From Mesostigma viride (lineage: Eukaryota > Streptophyta > Mesostigmatophyceae > Mesostigmatales > Mesostigmataceae), in the NCBI GenBank assembly GCA_009746045.1, contig RPFO01000256.1, positions 535,441 through 599,440 of the forward strand: 64,000 nt of DNA, written 5' to 3'. The translations under genes and the position numbers were made by a program. The notes beneath the pieces are model-generated. The model worked only from the letters and a program-made list of their open reading frames with translations, was not told where the DNA came from and ran no database searches. Position 1 is the stretch's first letter, and each line of letters starts with the position of its first letter. Of the stretch, positions 35,101 through 45,478 are shown one piece after another.

Positions 35101-38100
35101 CCCGCCCCCCTGTGACATCCGCCAGCTGTTCAACCGCATGGACACGCTCAAGATCGAGGCCCACATGTCGGCCGATGCGATGGAGCCCATTGTCTTCTTC
35201 GTGGGCAAGAAGCGCTACGCCAAACAGCTGCACAAGGAGAGCAAGGACCTTGCGTGCTACGCAGTGGCCACCGACCCGCCGCGCGGGCGCAGGAACAAGT
35301 GGCCAGGGGACAGCCTGCAGATTCTGTCGGAGAGCCGCGAGCTGTGCGATGACCTCATCAGCGAGCAGCTGTTGGACCTGGTGCGTGTCTGCCGGGAAGT
35401 CGTGTGTCTAAATACTATAGGCCAGCTAGATGTGTGCGAGGGCCATGTCATGGGGCGCTGTGCGATGACCACATCAGCGAGCAGTTGATGGACCTGGTGG
35501 GTTGAGACTGGTGGTGAGTTGATGGACCTGGAGTGCTGAGAGGTTTGGTGGTGCAATAAGTAGATATAGACGCCAGCTGAAGATGTGCACGTGGGCCATG
35601 CCATGGGAGCTGTGAGATGACATCACCAGTGAGCAGTTGATGGACCTGGTGAGTGCTGCGTGCCCTGGTGTTGTTTGTTGCCAGTGGCCAACCATATATC
35701 TGGCTGTCCCCGTGATATATTGTGTGAACTATACTTCGCTGCGCTGTATTGTGCGACAACTATATTTCACTCACTGGGGCGTTCAGCGTGGTGGCGAGTG
35801 TTGCGTGCTGTTGTTTTGTTTCTCAAGCGGCCAACCAGTCGAACCAGAGATCTAAATAGGCCATGCAGCGATGTCTGTTTGTCCTCTTCTGTGTGGCCTA
35901 TCACACCGCACGCGTCTCATAAAAAATCTGGCTCCTACCATTCTTTTCAAGAGTACTCCTTGCACCAGTGTTTCTAGTAAGGGGGTTTGGTACGCGTCAG
36001 TCGGCTGACGCTCCGCCATTGGCGGCGGGTCGGACGGCTGACATGCCGCTGTTGGCGCCGCGTCGGATGGCTGACACGCGACCGTTGGCGGCACGTCAGC
36101 CCATATCAGTTAGGGGCAGGTCCCAGGGGCCCCCTATAGGGCGGAATCACCCTCAAGGACCCCTAAGGAGCAGAGTAACTGGGGAAGGGGGGGTTGGGGT
36201 AGTTAACTTGGGGGCAAGTGCAAGATGGGACAGGGACTGTCAGGGTGACGACTGACGAGACGCTTCAAGGGTGAAGGAGCGGGACAGGTATTACAAGATT
36301 GGATCTCGAACATGCTTCATTGTAAAGAAAACTGGCCTTATCAAGCTTTCAAAAACAAAACGAGAGAAAATTTTCATTTCACAATGTATAAATGCCACAG
36401 ATTCCTGAACGGGCATTCTAACATGACTTTCAAGTGGTTGTAACAAAAAAGCTTTATCGGTTACCCTAACTAAGGGCATGACGAAATGAGCTTGAAAAGT
36501 ACATGGTAAATGATTGGTACTTTATGCATCAAGCTCAATTGCAATAGCTAGCACGTCTGGATGCGCATAAAACAAGGCCTTTGCCACAAAGAACACAAAC
36601 TGTCTAGCCCCCATCGGCCCATCCATCGTTGTCAAGGTAGGTGCTGACTGCACCTCCCGGGGATTGTGCCTCTAGTCTCACAAGTGGTTGCCCTTTTCCT
36701 CTTGTTCCGCATCTCTCCAGCTCCTTGTCGCAGGGGTTACATCGACAAGATCGGGACTACTTGATCCTGCCCTGTCGGCGGTTTGTCTCATCAAATACGA
36801 CGGTATCGCCACAAATTTAAAACTTCTTAACAGTGCACCTCCTTTTGACGTCATGCCGCGCTCTTGTTGTGCGTAATCCTCGCCGACGATTCGAGAAACC
36901 AGGCAATGTAAGGCAAGAAAACGTGGCCTATACTTCCACTTCAGCTGGTGGGGTTTGACCAATGAAATTTACTTCCTACCGCCTCAGCGATACCTAAACC
37001 GATACAACGCCCCCCTTGCAAGAAAAACGCTCCTAGACTTCTGAACAAGCAGCTGCAATGGAAATGTGTCTAACGAAAGTTTAGGTCATCTTATGGAAAT
37101 GTATCTAACGAAAGTTTAGGTAATCTTATTGAAATGTATCGAACGAAAGTTTAGGTCATGGAAATGTATCTAGCGGAAGTTTAGGTCATCTTATGGAAAT
37201 GTATCTAACGAAAGTTTAGGTAATCTTATTGAAATGTATCGAACGAAAGTTTAGGTCATGGAAATGTATCTAACGAAAGTTTAGGTCATGGAAATGTATC
37301 TAACGGAAGTTTAGGTCATCTTGGCTTTCATGGAAGGTAATCCAGGTATGCGCTCGTTACTGTCGCTGCAAGGGCCATCGCCACCTCGTGGACTTCGCTG
37401 CTGGCTGCACGAAATATATGTTTTGTCTCTCGTCGGCAGGTTTTGGCAAGCACGTTCAGAAATTTTGCAGGCAGGGTCAACACAGCAACATAATTATATT
37501 TTGTTGGATACTCCCAGGTTCAGGCCCGGCGCGGCGAATAGACGTTGCGGCGGCGAACCTGCACTAGGACTTGCCTGACGCCCGAGGACTTGGTGGGCGT
37601 TAGACGACTGACGAACGCCCTACATTTACGCGTCAGTCGCCTGACACGCGGCCAAAATTTACGCGTCAGACGGCTGACGCACGGGGTAAAATTCCTGACG
37701 CGTCAGCGGCTGACGCCTGCGTCCCGTTACTAGAGGCACTGCCTTGCACCTTAAAATTGTTGTACCTATTGCCTTTGGCGAACTCTCGTCCCATTCCCAC
37801 AGCTGTTGGGCTGCTACCACAAAAAAAAAATCCTCATCATTATAGTCATGATATTTTTGCCTTCGTATCTGTGGCCCGACCCTGCGTCTCTCCCCACCCC
37901 TTCGCAGGTGTTTGGCTCAAAGCCATTCGAGAAGTTAGCCAAGTACTTCCTCTACCTGCACTTCACCGACCAAGGGCCCGAGCCAGAGAACCCCCGCCTG
38001 CTCCGGTTCGCGTTTCTGCTGCCGCCCGCGGACAAGATGGATGACATCAGCACGCTGGTCAAGATGGTGCCTCACTTCATCGAAACGATTGGCCGATATA

Positions 38101-38653
38101 AGTTGTCCGCGCCGGTGGGTGACGTGCTACATATAGTCCATATCGTTGCGCACTTATCATACATGGAATACCCTCGCGCACCAATGCCCTTCGCTCTCCC
38201 TCATTTATGACAACAACTCTATTGCGTGCGTCTGCTTTCTCATTATCATCGCCTACACATCGTACTCTTTTCTTGCATAGTCTCTTATTAATTAGAGTGT
38301 ATATTATTATCGTACACTTTTTCTTGCTCCCTCTTACCGGCTGTTCAATTTACGTTTAATGTAACGTTTTCCTCCTTTAAAAATTGAATATCCATGGTTC
38401 CTCCCATGCGGACCTCCTCCCCCAACAGGGGCGCAAGGCGGCCGAGGCTGCGCGTGCCAAAGTACAGCTCCAGGCGTTCAAGGAGCAGCACGCGGCGCGG
38501 CAGGAGGCCCTGCTCAAGAAGAAGGAGAAAAAGAGGGAGGAGGAGCTGGCAGCTGCGGCAAAGAGTCCCGAGGCGATGGCGCGCTATGAAGAGAAGCAGG
38601 CGGCGAAGCGGAGGAAGAGCATGCAGCCCAAGGTCAAGGTGCAGCGCATGTGA
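32114..38653 (+). CDS. CCDC47 / DUF1682 family ER membrane protein, 5 exons
   Basis: Exons 32114-32542, 32880-33206, 35126-35380, 37908-38114 and 38429-38653. All introns are GT..AG in phase 0, giving 480 aa, close to the usual length of the family (about 480). An N-terminal signal peptide ([15 protein letters not shown]) leads into an acidic luminal segment ([11 protein letters not shown]). Exon 2 has the membrane segment [16 protein letters not shown] and the family block [14 protein letters not shown].. [13 protein letters not shown]. Exon 3 has [20 protein letters not shown]. Exon 4 has [19 protein letters not shown] and [18 protein letters not shown]. Exon 5 is a Lys/Glu-rich cytosolic coiled coil ending [12 protein letters not shown]. 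In animals CCDC47 belongs to the PAT complex of the multipass translocon at the ER; the same role here is inferred. Introns 2 and 3 (1.9 and 2.5 kb) hold repeats described separately. Confidence 0.92.
34290..34960 (+). repeat. Polypyrimidine minisatellite in CCDC47-like intron 2
   Basis: About 670 bp almost free of purines, built from CCTCTTCCCTTCTCCCCTCT units that degrade to CCTCTTTCCTTGCGCCC towards the 3' end. The tract precedes the exon 3 acceptor by about 170 bp. Confidence 0.95.
36000..36110. repeat. GTCGGCTGAC-type palindromic motif cluster
   Basis: Four degenerate copies of a CGTCAG(N2-3)CTGACG motif in CCDC47-like intron 3, with interleaved TTGGCGGC. A second cluster lies at 37595-37725. 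Confidence 0.6.
37050..37320 (+). repeat. Tandem repeat, GAAATGTATCTAACGAAAGT unit
   Basis: About eight units of 26-36 bp ending TTTAGGTCAT(CTTATG) or TTTAGGTAATCTTATT; two unit lengths alternate in a higher-order pattern. In CCDC47-like intron 3. Confidence 0.9.
37595..37725. repeat. CGTCAG..CTGACG palindrome cluster 2
   Basis: Contains CGTCAGTCGCCTGACACG, GCGTCAGACGGCTGACGC and GCGTCAGCGGCTGACGC. Same motif as 36000-36110, here about 180 bp upstream of exon 4. Confidence 0.6.
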
Positions 38654-39872
38654 GGGGGGTTGGATAATGGAAGAGGCTGTGGGGCTAAAGGACGCGATGG
38701 TGATGGAGGAGGCAGCAGGCGTGAGTGGGGGGATGGAGGACGCTGCGTGCCTGATGTGGAGGACGCTGCCTGATGTGGAGTGATGTGGAGGACGCAGCAG
38801 GACGTGACGGGGGTGCAGGGGGGATGAACCCTGGCGGTGGTCCATGACGCCCAAGCCATAGGCCGGAGCGGTGGTGGGGCATAAACTCTTCAAAACAGGG
38901 GGTGGGCCTCGCAAAGTATCGAATGCGGTAATGGATCACCCGCGGTGGATGACCTGTGGTGGATGGAAGGCCTGCACTCACTTGGTCCAAGTGAGGCAAA
39001 CTGGGTGTTAACGACGGCCCAGGGTGGGAGGCCAAGGGTGTCGGTTCGGCCCGTGGGCGGCTGGGACGATCGAGGGGGCGCGAGGATGAAGGTTGCAGCC
39101 AGCCGCGTGTATGGGGACACATCCACATGTGAGGGAAGCATGGGCACAGTTTTGATTCCGAAACCCACCACCTCCCCGCGCACCGCATACCTTCACAAGC
39201 GGAACCCCCGAGCTTGTCACGTTTTCAGACCCGCTGCCGCAACTCAATGCACCCACAGAGTTGTGGGTGTGAGGGCAACAAGATGATCACCGGTTTAAGG
39301 TTGGTGATAAGTTCCGGTCCACCCGTGGAAGCCGTGGTGCAATGGGGAAGAGCTCCTGTCGGGAAGGGGCCGGATTCCATGGTACATGAAAGCTTCCTTG
39401 ACTATGGCTAGGCTCCACGCAGATTACCCCCCTGTTGAGAGGAGTCGGCTTTGTCAGGATTCTTAGGACCGACGCTCCCCGAGGGGGAGCCCCTCATTAT
39501 ATATAGTTCGTGTGCAGTTCTTGGACGTTTGGAAACATTGCATGGCTAACGTAATGACTGACTAGCTAGACCTTTTCAGTGGTTTTTCATTTGCAGGTAT
39601 TTCCTCGTAAATGGTGGGAGAGCGATCGCAGCAATGGTGCTCACCACTAGACACTCCCGGCCAGTTAGGCTCGAAACACACGCCCTGATCAAGCAAGCTG
39701 TTTCCGGCCCCACCATCTAGGTCATCTAGTCGCTCTACGCGTCAGCCAGCCATAATTTCAATGCACAAGGCTACACATTTCCATCTCCATTCATATCTCC
39801 ATGCGTCCAGGCATAGTTGTCTCACTTCATATTCATCATCCTGAAGGACTCGAAAACGCGGACAAGATAACG

Positions 39873-39937
39873 GCAGGCTCGAGCTACCATGGTCCGGATT
39901 CTCCCGATTTCTGGCCTGCGCTGGTTGTCTCCTTGGT
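39873..39937 (-). mobile_element. Short dispersed element, full-length copy
   Basis: Plus strand reads GATAACGGCAGGCTCGAGC, ACCATGGTCCGGATTCTCCC, GATTTCTGGCCTGCGCTGG, TTGTCTCCTTGGTA. Used with 40760-40836 to define the ends of the unit. Confidence 0.65.
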
Positions 39938-40445
39938 ATGTAGTACATCATCTTAGAGTTTGCCCACTACTAGCTACGTTCCACGAGGGTGACCCCTATG
40001 CATGAGAGTGGGGTCAGCTTGCTTGGGCGTCAACGTCGTGGTTGAGATAGGATGCAGTGTGTGGCCATTAGGAGCAGGGGGTATTGCGGAATGCATGGAA
40101 TGCCACTGGCATGCGAGTGGATGCGAGCTCGTGGCAACGGGGGGTGGGCCGGGGCAACTGAGGCTTGCACAAGATTCCTTTAGCGAACAATTAAAGGGGT
40201 GGCGGGGTTGGGGGGGGGGGGGGGCGGGCTGAACTGGCGTGGTTGAGGGGGGAGTTGGGAAGTAGTTACCGTGTGCGGGCGTGTAGGCTTGTTCTATATC
40301 ATGCACCTGACATGACACGGCAGCGTCTCGTCTATGTCTTTATAGATTTGTTGGAGCTTTGGTTTTCAAGACTATACTTGCCTCTGCTGTCGGGGGTCTG
40401 ATGCCATCAGCAGCTCTTTTTCTCAAGCTAGTTAGGTTTGGTCAT

Positions 40446-40515
40446 TATCAAAGAGACAACCAGCGCAGGCTAGAAATCTGGAAGAATCCGGGCCATTGCA
40501 GCTCAAGCCTGCTGT
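40446..40515 (+). mobile_element. Short dispersed element, copy
   Basis: TTATCAAAGAGACAACCAGC.. GAAATCTGGAAGAATCCGGG.. CTCAAGCCTGCTGTTATC. More diverged than the other copies. Confidence 0.6.
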
Positions 40516-40759
40516 TATCTCAGTTATGATGGGTCGATGCTGCTTTTGTGGTGATATTGGGCTTGATGTTTTGGAAAGAACGAGCAGAAGGCTGCAGCAA
40601 AGCTTTCGAGGTCCAGTTGCCCTGTCATGGGAATGATGGGAAGGCTGACTGAGATAGTAAAATCATGATAGCGTCAGAAGTGTGTACATGTGACATTTCC
40701 ATCTCCATTCATATTCATCCTGATCCTGAACGTTCGACTCGAACCCACGGAAAAGCAAT

Positions 40760-40836
40760 GCGATGATAACGGCAGGCTCGAGCTACCATGGTCCGGATTC
40801 TCCCGATTTCTGGATATTGCGCTGGTTGTCTCCTTA
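40760..40836 (-). mobile_element. Short dispersed element, copy
   Basis: As 39873-39937 but with ATATTG inserted in CTGGCCTGCGC, giving CTGGATATTGCGCTGG. Confidence 0.6.
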
Positions 40837-40899
40837 ATTGACATTATCTATATTATATGCCTGGACAACACCATGCACCCTCTTTGAGGGCTGAGCATA

Positions 40900-41185
40900 T
40901 GTGCAGAGACTGTGGCTCGATTGCCTGGCCATCGAGGCCCGAGTGGTGGGGCCGTCGAGGTCAGCAACGGTCCATGGCAGGCTTACCTAGCTTTCTAGGA
41001 ATGTCCTTGGGGCCAGGCCAGGTCAGGATGTGCCGCCCTGGTTGGCCAAGCCGCTGGGGGCCGGCCAGACCAAGGGCGGTGTCGACCTGGCTGGTGTGAG
41101 CAAGATGTCCTACAAATGCTATCCTACGCTGCCTAATCTCGTCCGAAATGCGGGCCATACCCTGATACAAAGACTCTAATGACCT
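40900..41185 (-). mobile_element. LINE post-RT fragment
   Basis: Minus frame 41170-40961 reads YQGMARISDEIRQRRIAFV, GHLAHTSQVDTALGLAG and QPGRHILTWPG. It is homologous to the 3' part of the RT fragment at 16723-17232. Cut at 41185 by the tail of the next insertion. Confidence 0.6.
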
Positions 41186-41189
41186 ATTA

Positions 41190-41920
41190 ATTAATTAATT
41201 AATTAATTAATTAATTAAACTCGTGCTCCCGTTGGGGAGTCACGGAGCACCGAAGTGCCTGTAATCCCTGTGTGTGCACTACAGGAGAAAGGGCAGAGAC
41301 CCCCAGTCTCCTTCATGCCAAAGGCATGCCACAGCTGCATTCGGGCGCGCTAGCTAAACGGACACGCTAACGATCCGGCAAACTGTGGGTGCAATAAGAC
41401 CCATGTAAGCGTAGCATAACAAGTATAGCGTGGGCAAGTAATCTGAACATAGCCAGGGCGTAGCATGGCTGTACTAGGACTAGGCTAAGACTATGGCTGG
41501 TTGTGTACCGTGCGTTGGCGGCACGTGACTAGGTATGTTGGCACAGCTAGGCAAACATTCGATCTAGGCATGGCTGCCTTAGCGGCAGTGACTCCAATGG
41601 TTACAAGCTAGGGCTATTGCTATTCTAGCCCGCTGGGGGCGTCCACATCTCAGATTGTGGTTGATCATCAGGTCCCCGCCCCTCCAGTATACACCTTGGG
41701 CTTCTGGGGGTCCTGCAGCTTATGGCGGAGGTATTCCGGCCACAGGTCGCGTCGCTGCTGTTGCTGAGCTGGGGTCAGGTCATCATCCAGCGTCCAGGTG
41801 AGGTCGTGCAACCTCTTGCGACGAGAGAGGAACCGCTGCTTATCCTCAGGGGAGGGGAAGGTCAGAGCAGGACTGGTGGGGGAGCCGCCTTGTCCCGTGA
41901 GTGGGGAAGGCGGTGGCACC
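41190..41920 (-). mobile_element. Family-A LINE 3' end (ORF1 C-terminus, UTR, TTAA tail)
   Basis: On the minus strand: ORF1-like DLTPAQQQQRRDLWPEYLRH, a frame break, a UTR of about 420 bp, the 3' hairpin region GTGACTCCCCAACGGGAGC, then (TTAA)n at 41190-41218. The same block in the opposite orientation lies at 51060-51660. Confidence 0.65.
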
Positions 41921-42350
41921 CACGCAGTTCTACCTCACCCATTACAATTCGTTTAACTGGCCTCCCCCGTCGGCTGGTCCGAAAAATGCCCGGCGACCTT
42001 GGTCGTGCGGACCCTAAGTGTAGCGGTACGGCCAAGTCGCTGTGGTTAGTCAGTCAGTCAGTTCTGACCCACGCAAAACTCGAGGTTTTCGGTTTCGTGT
42101 CGGCATTCGCGTGGGACGGAACGACGGTTACTCCTCTTGATTCTGCTCGGGCCGAGAACAAAAGTTTCAATGAATAGCCAAGGAATAGCACCAAAGAAAG
42201 TTCCCACCGTCCACAAAGGAAACGTTACGGGGCGCCACAATTGTGGTTGCAGCCGTTGAGGTCAAATTTACGTGCGCACCGTGCCCAAAACAACGTTGCA
42301 AGCTAGCGGTAAATACTCTCTTACTCTATTATTTCCATCTGTTTTCAGCC

Positions 42351-42905
42351 ATGTCGGGTCGTAATCACCCGGATACGACTTTTAGAAGCCACATCCCACC
42401 CCCGCCCAAAGACCAGCGGCAGTTGCCCGTTAATCGCAAGGTAAAAGACTCCAGCAGCCTTTTGCCGACTGAGAAAATGTGGTTTCCGGGGAGCCGGGCA
42501 GCGAAGCTTGAACGGAGTAACCCGGGCTCGGTAATGTTTAATCACACGACATCTATCGTCCCTGGGTGCGTCGTTCAGCTTCGCAACGAGCTTGCCCCTA
42601 GTCAGCCTTTTTTCCTAGAAGTTGCGAAGATAGTGCCCGCGGACGCGATTCTAGATCCGTCGTCTGGAGCAGCGGCCAATATCGACCCCACAGACAGGTG
42701 GGTGCTCGTCGGCTATTGGGTATACCGTGACAAGGAGCTTCCTCACGAGGTAGCTACCTTGTTGCGGTGGCCGGAGACCACCATAACCCTGGTGGCTAGC
42801 GACCACAAGGCAGCGGTCCCCATCACGTCGGTGACGGACGTGGTGTCCGTGCTCCCGTTCTGGGAAGTCGGCCGGGACGAGCTCTTCGCCGACTACGCGA
42901 TTGAG
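42351..42905 (+). CDS. BAH-domain-like protein, first coding exon
   Basis: 185 codons from ATG (two bases after a TTTTCAG acceptor, so a 5'-UTR intron is likely) to a GAG|GTATGT donor. Residues about 69-170 look like a bromo-adjacent homology domain: PGCVVQLRNELAPSQPFFLEV, RWVLVGYWVYRDKELP, then ITLVASDHKAAVPITSV and VVSVLPF. The variable N-terminus has PPPPKDQRQLP. BAH domains bind nucleosomes or histone tails in chromatin proteins. Later exons are not found; 95 bp downstream a LINE fragment begins, so the gene may be interrupted or have a long intron. Some eukaryotic transposons also carry BAH-like modules. Confidence 0.5.
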
Positions 42906-42999
42906 GTATGTGAAACTTGCGTGATGCCTTGAGTATGTGCGGCGTTTCAGTCCCATGCTCTGATTTGTACAATATTGGATGTTTTTTCGGATTGGTGGC

Positions 43000-43565
43000 G
43001 AGTTATGGCCGACCTACCTTCAGCTCCGGCAGAGCGCAGGGGGGAAGCTGGTATGCTGGAGGGGTGCGGTCATCCACGTTGTTTGCAAGCCCTGGCAAGC
43101 CCCTCCTGCCACCTCAGTCTAGGGAATATATAACAGTAGTGTAGATTACTCAGGCTTAGCCTAGCATGTGGCCCTCGCGCATGTGCGCCCATAATGGCCC
43201 CCATGGATGATGCCTTCAGAATTTAGCCAAGCCATGCCTATAATGGGACCTCCCATGGATGTTGCATTGAGAATTTAGCCATGCTATGCCTATGCAGAGA
43301 GACGCTCTCTGTTGAGAAGCCATGCCCTAGCTCTTGTATAGCCATGATGATCTTCCCCCCCATGCCCGGCACCCCTTAGTTGGGTTGAGCTCCGAGACAA
43401 CATGGTGGTGCAGGTGCCCTTGGTGCACCTAGAGCAAGTGTCGCTTACATTCCCACCCTTGCAGGAAGTAGCCCAGAATGTATTAAAAGCCATATGCACC
43501 TTCTCAGGGATATGTGCTGCATGTACTCCAACGGAGTTATGTTCCTAATTAATTAATTGATTACG
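43000..43565 (+). mobile_element. LINE ORF1 C-terminal fragment and family-B 3' UTR
   Basis: Contains TATGGCCGACCTACCTTCAG and CTCCGGCAGAGCGCAGG, as at 15520. Then GAGAAGCCATGCCCTAGCTC, TTGCAGGAAGTAGCCCAGAA, GTACTCCAACGGAGTTATG and a TTAA tail. Confidence 0.65.
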
Positions 43566-43825
43566 GATAATGATGGCTAAGTTTTGCGATATTAATGGCA
43601 TCCCGTCATTATTGATCTTGGAATGATGGCTACTCCGCCGCTTCAAATGCTAGCCCTTCCTTGCATCTTGTACTTGCGTTATTGTCTTTACCGCATTTTT
43701 CAAACCCGGTTGCCGTGCCATGGTTTCAGCATTACTAATTATTTCTATGGTGTCAGGTAAGCTCCACAATGTCATGGCATTCTCCTTGAGCGTGCCACGT
43801 GCCTACACCCTTGCGTGCGTGATAT
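43566..43825. other. No recognisable feature
   Basis: Short unique stretch between a LINE tail and the microsatellite. Confidence 0.4.
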
Positions 43826-45322
43826 GGATGGATGGATGGAGGGATGGAGGGAGGGAGGGAGGGAGGAGGGAGGGAGGGAGGGAGGGAGGGAGGGAGGGAG
43901 GGAGGGAGGGAGGGAGGGAGGGAGGGAGGGAGGGAGGGAGGGAGGGAGGGAGGGAGGGAGGGAGGAGGGAGGGAGGGAGGGAGGGAGGGAGGGAGGGAGG
44001 GGATGGGGGAGGGATGGAGGGAGGGATGGATGGAGGGATGGATGGAGGGATGGATGGAGGGATGGATGGAGGGAGGGATGGAGGGAGGGATAGAGGGATG
44101 GAGGGATGGAGGGATGGTTGGATGGAGGGATGGAGGGATGGAGGGATGGAGGGATGGATGGAGGGATGGAGGGATGGATGGAGGGATGGAGGGAGGGATG
44201 GAGGGATGGATGGAGGGATGGATGGAGGGATGGAGGGATGGATGGAGGGATGGATGGAGGGATGGAGGGATGGAGGGACGGAGGGATGGTTGGATGGAGG
44301 GTTGGAGGGATGGAGGGATGGAGGGATGGAGGGATGGATGGAGGGATGGAGGGATGGAGGGATGGAGGGATGGAGGGATGGAGGGATGGAGGAATGGAGG
44401 GATGGAGGGATGGAGGGATGGAGGGATGGAGGGATGGAGGGATGGAGGGATGGAGGGATGGAGGGATGGATGGAGGGATGGATAGAGGGATGGATAGAGG
44501 GATGGATAGAGGGATGGATGGAGGGATGGAGGGATGGAGGGATGGAGGGATGGAGGGATGGAGGGAGGGAGGGGGGATGGATGGAGGGAGGGAGGGAGGG
44601 AGGGAGGGAGGGAGGGAGGGAGGGAGGGAGGGAGGGAGGGAGGGAGGGAGGGAGGGAGGGAGGGAGGAGGGATGGAGGGAGGGAGGGATGGAGGGAGGGA
44701 GGGATGGAGGGATGGAGGGATGGAGGGACGGAGGGATGGTTGGATGGAGGGTTGGAGGGATGGAGGGATGGAGGGATGGAGGGATGGAGGGATGGAGGGA
44801 TGGAGGGATGGATGGAGGGATGGATGGAGGGATGGATGGAGGGATGGATGGAGGGATGGATGGAGGGATGGATGGAGGGAGGGATGGAGGGAGGGATGGA
44901 GGGAGGGATAGAGGGATGGAGGGATGGAGGGATGGAGGGATGGAGGGAGGAGGGATAGAGGATGGAGGGATGGAGGGAGGAGGGATGGAGGGATGGAGGG
45001 ATGGAGGGATGGAGGGATGGAGGGATGGAGGGATGGAGGGATGGAGGGAGGGAGGATGGAGAGGAGGGAGGGAGGGAGGAGGGAGGGAGGGAGGAGGGAG
45101 GGAGGGAGGAGGGAGGAGGGAGGGAGGGAGGGAGGGAGGGAGGGAGGGAGGAAGGAGGGAGGGAGGGAGGAGGGAGGGAGGGAGGGAGGAGGGAGGGAGG
45201 GAGGGAGGGAGGGAGGGAGGGAGGGATGGATGGAGGGATGGATGGAGGGATGGAGGGAGTGAGAGAGGGAGGGAGTGAGGGATGGATGGATGGATGGAGG
45301 GAGGGAGGGAGGGAGGGATGAT
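43826..45322. repeat. 1.5 kb (GGGA)n/(GGAT)n compound microsatellite
   Basis: Blocks of pure GGGA (43850-44010, 44560-44680, 45055-45220) alternate with GGATGGAG-type octamers. Octamer variants (GGATAGAG, GGACGGAG, GGTTGGAT) recur in the same order in two long blocks, showing kilobase-scale internal duplication. ORFs of up to 720 codons here are spurious. Confidence 0.97.
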
Positions 45323-45478
45323 GTGTAATCGGTTACCATGATTAGTTGCCATCTATGGGGTGAGTGGCCGTGTGAAGAGCGACGGAACTTATGGAAGGCT
45401 GCCCGGGTCCGGAAGCTAAGGGGGGCGGGTGGTGGTGGGCGTGGGGGGTTGGGGCATTTGAAACGAGAAATACCGTAC

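Larger units (their letters stand above)
38654..40899. other. Intergenic region with three copies of the short dispersed element
   Basis: Copies at 39873-39937 (-), 40446-40515 (+) and 40760-40836 (-). GGAGGACGCTGC-type short repeats lie at 38700-38800. No gene supported. Confidence 0.5.

Noticed and set aside
34240-35411. Leu/Pro/Ser-rich ORFs over the CT tract
   Set aside because: Low-complexity intron sequence; only the end from 35126 (CCDC47-like exon 3) is coding.
39873-39937. tRNA-derived SINE (GGTCCGGATTC resembles a B box)
   Set aside because: Only partial match to the B-box consensus, and no A box at the right distance; kept as an unclassified short element.
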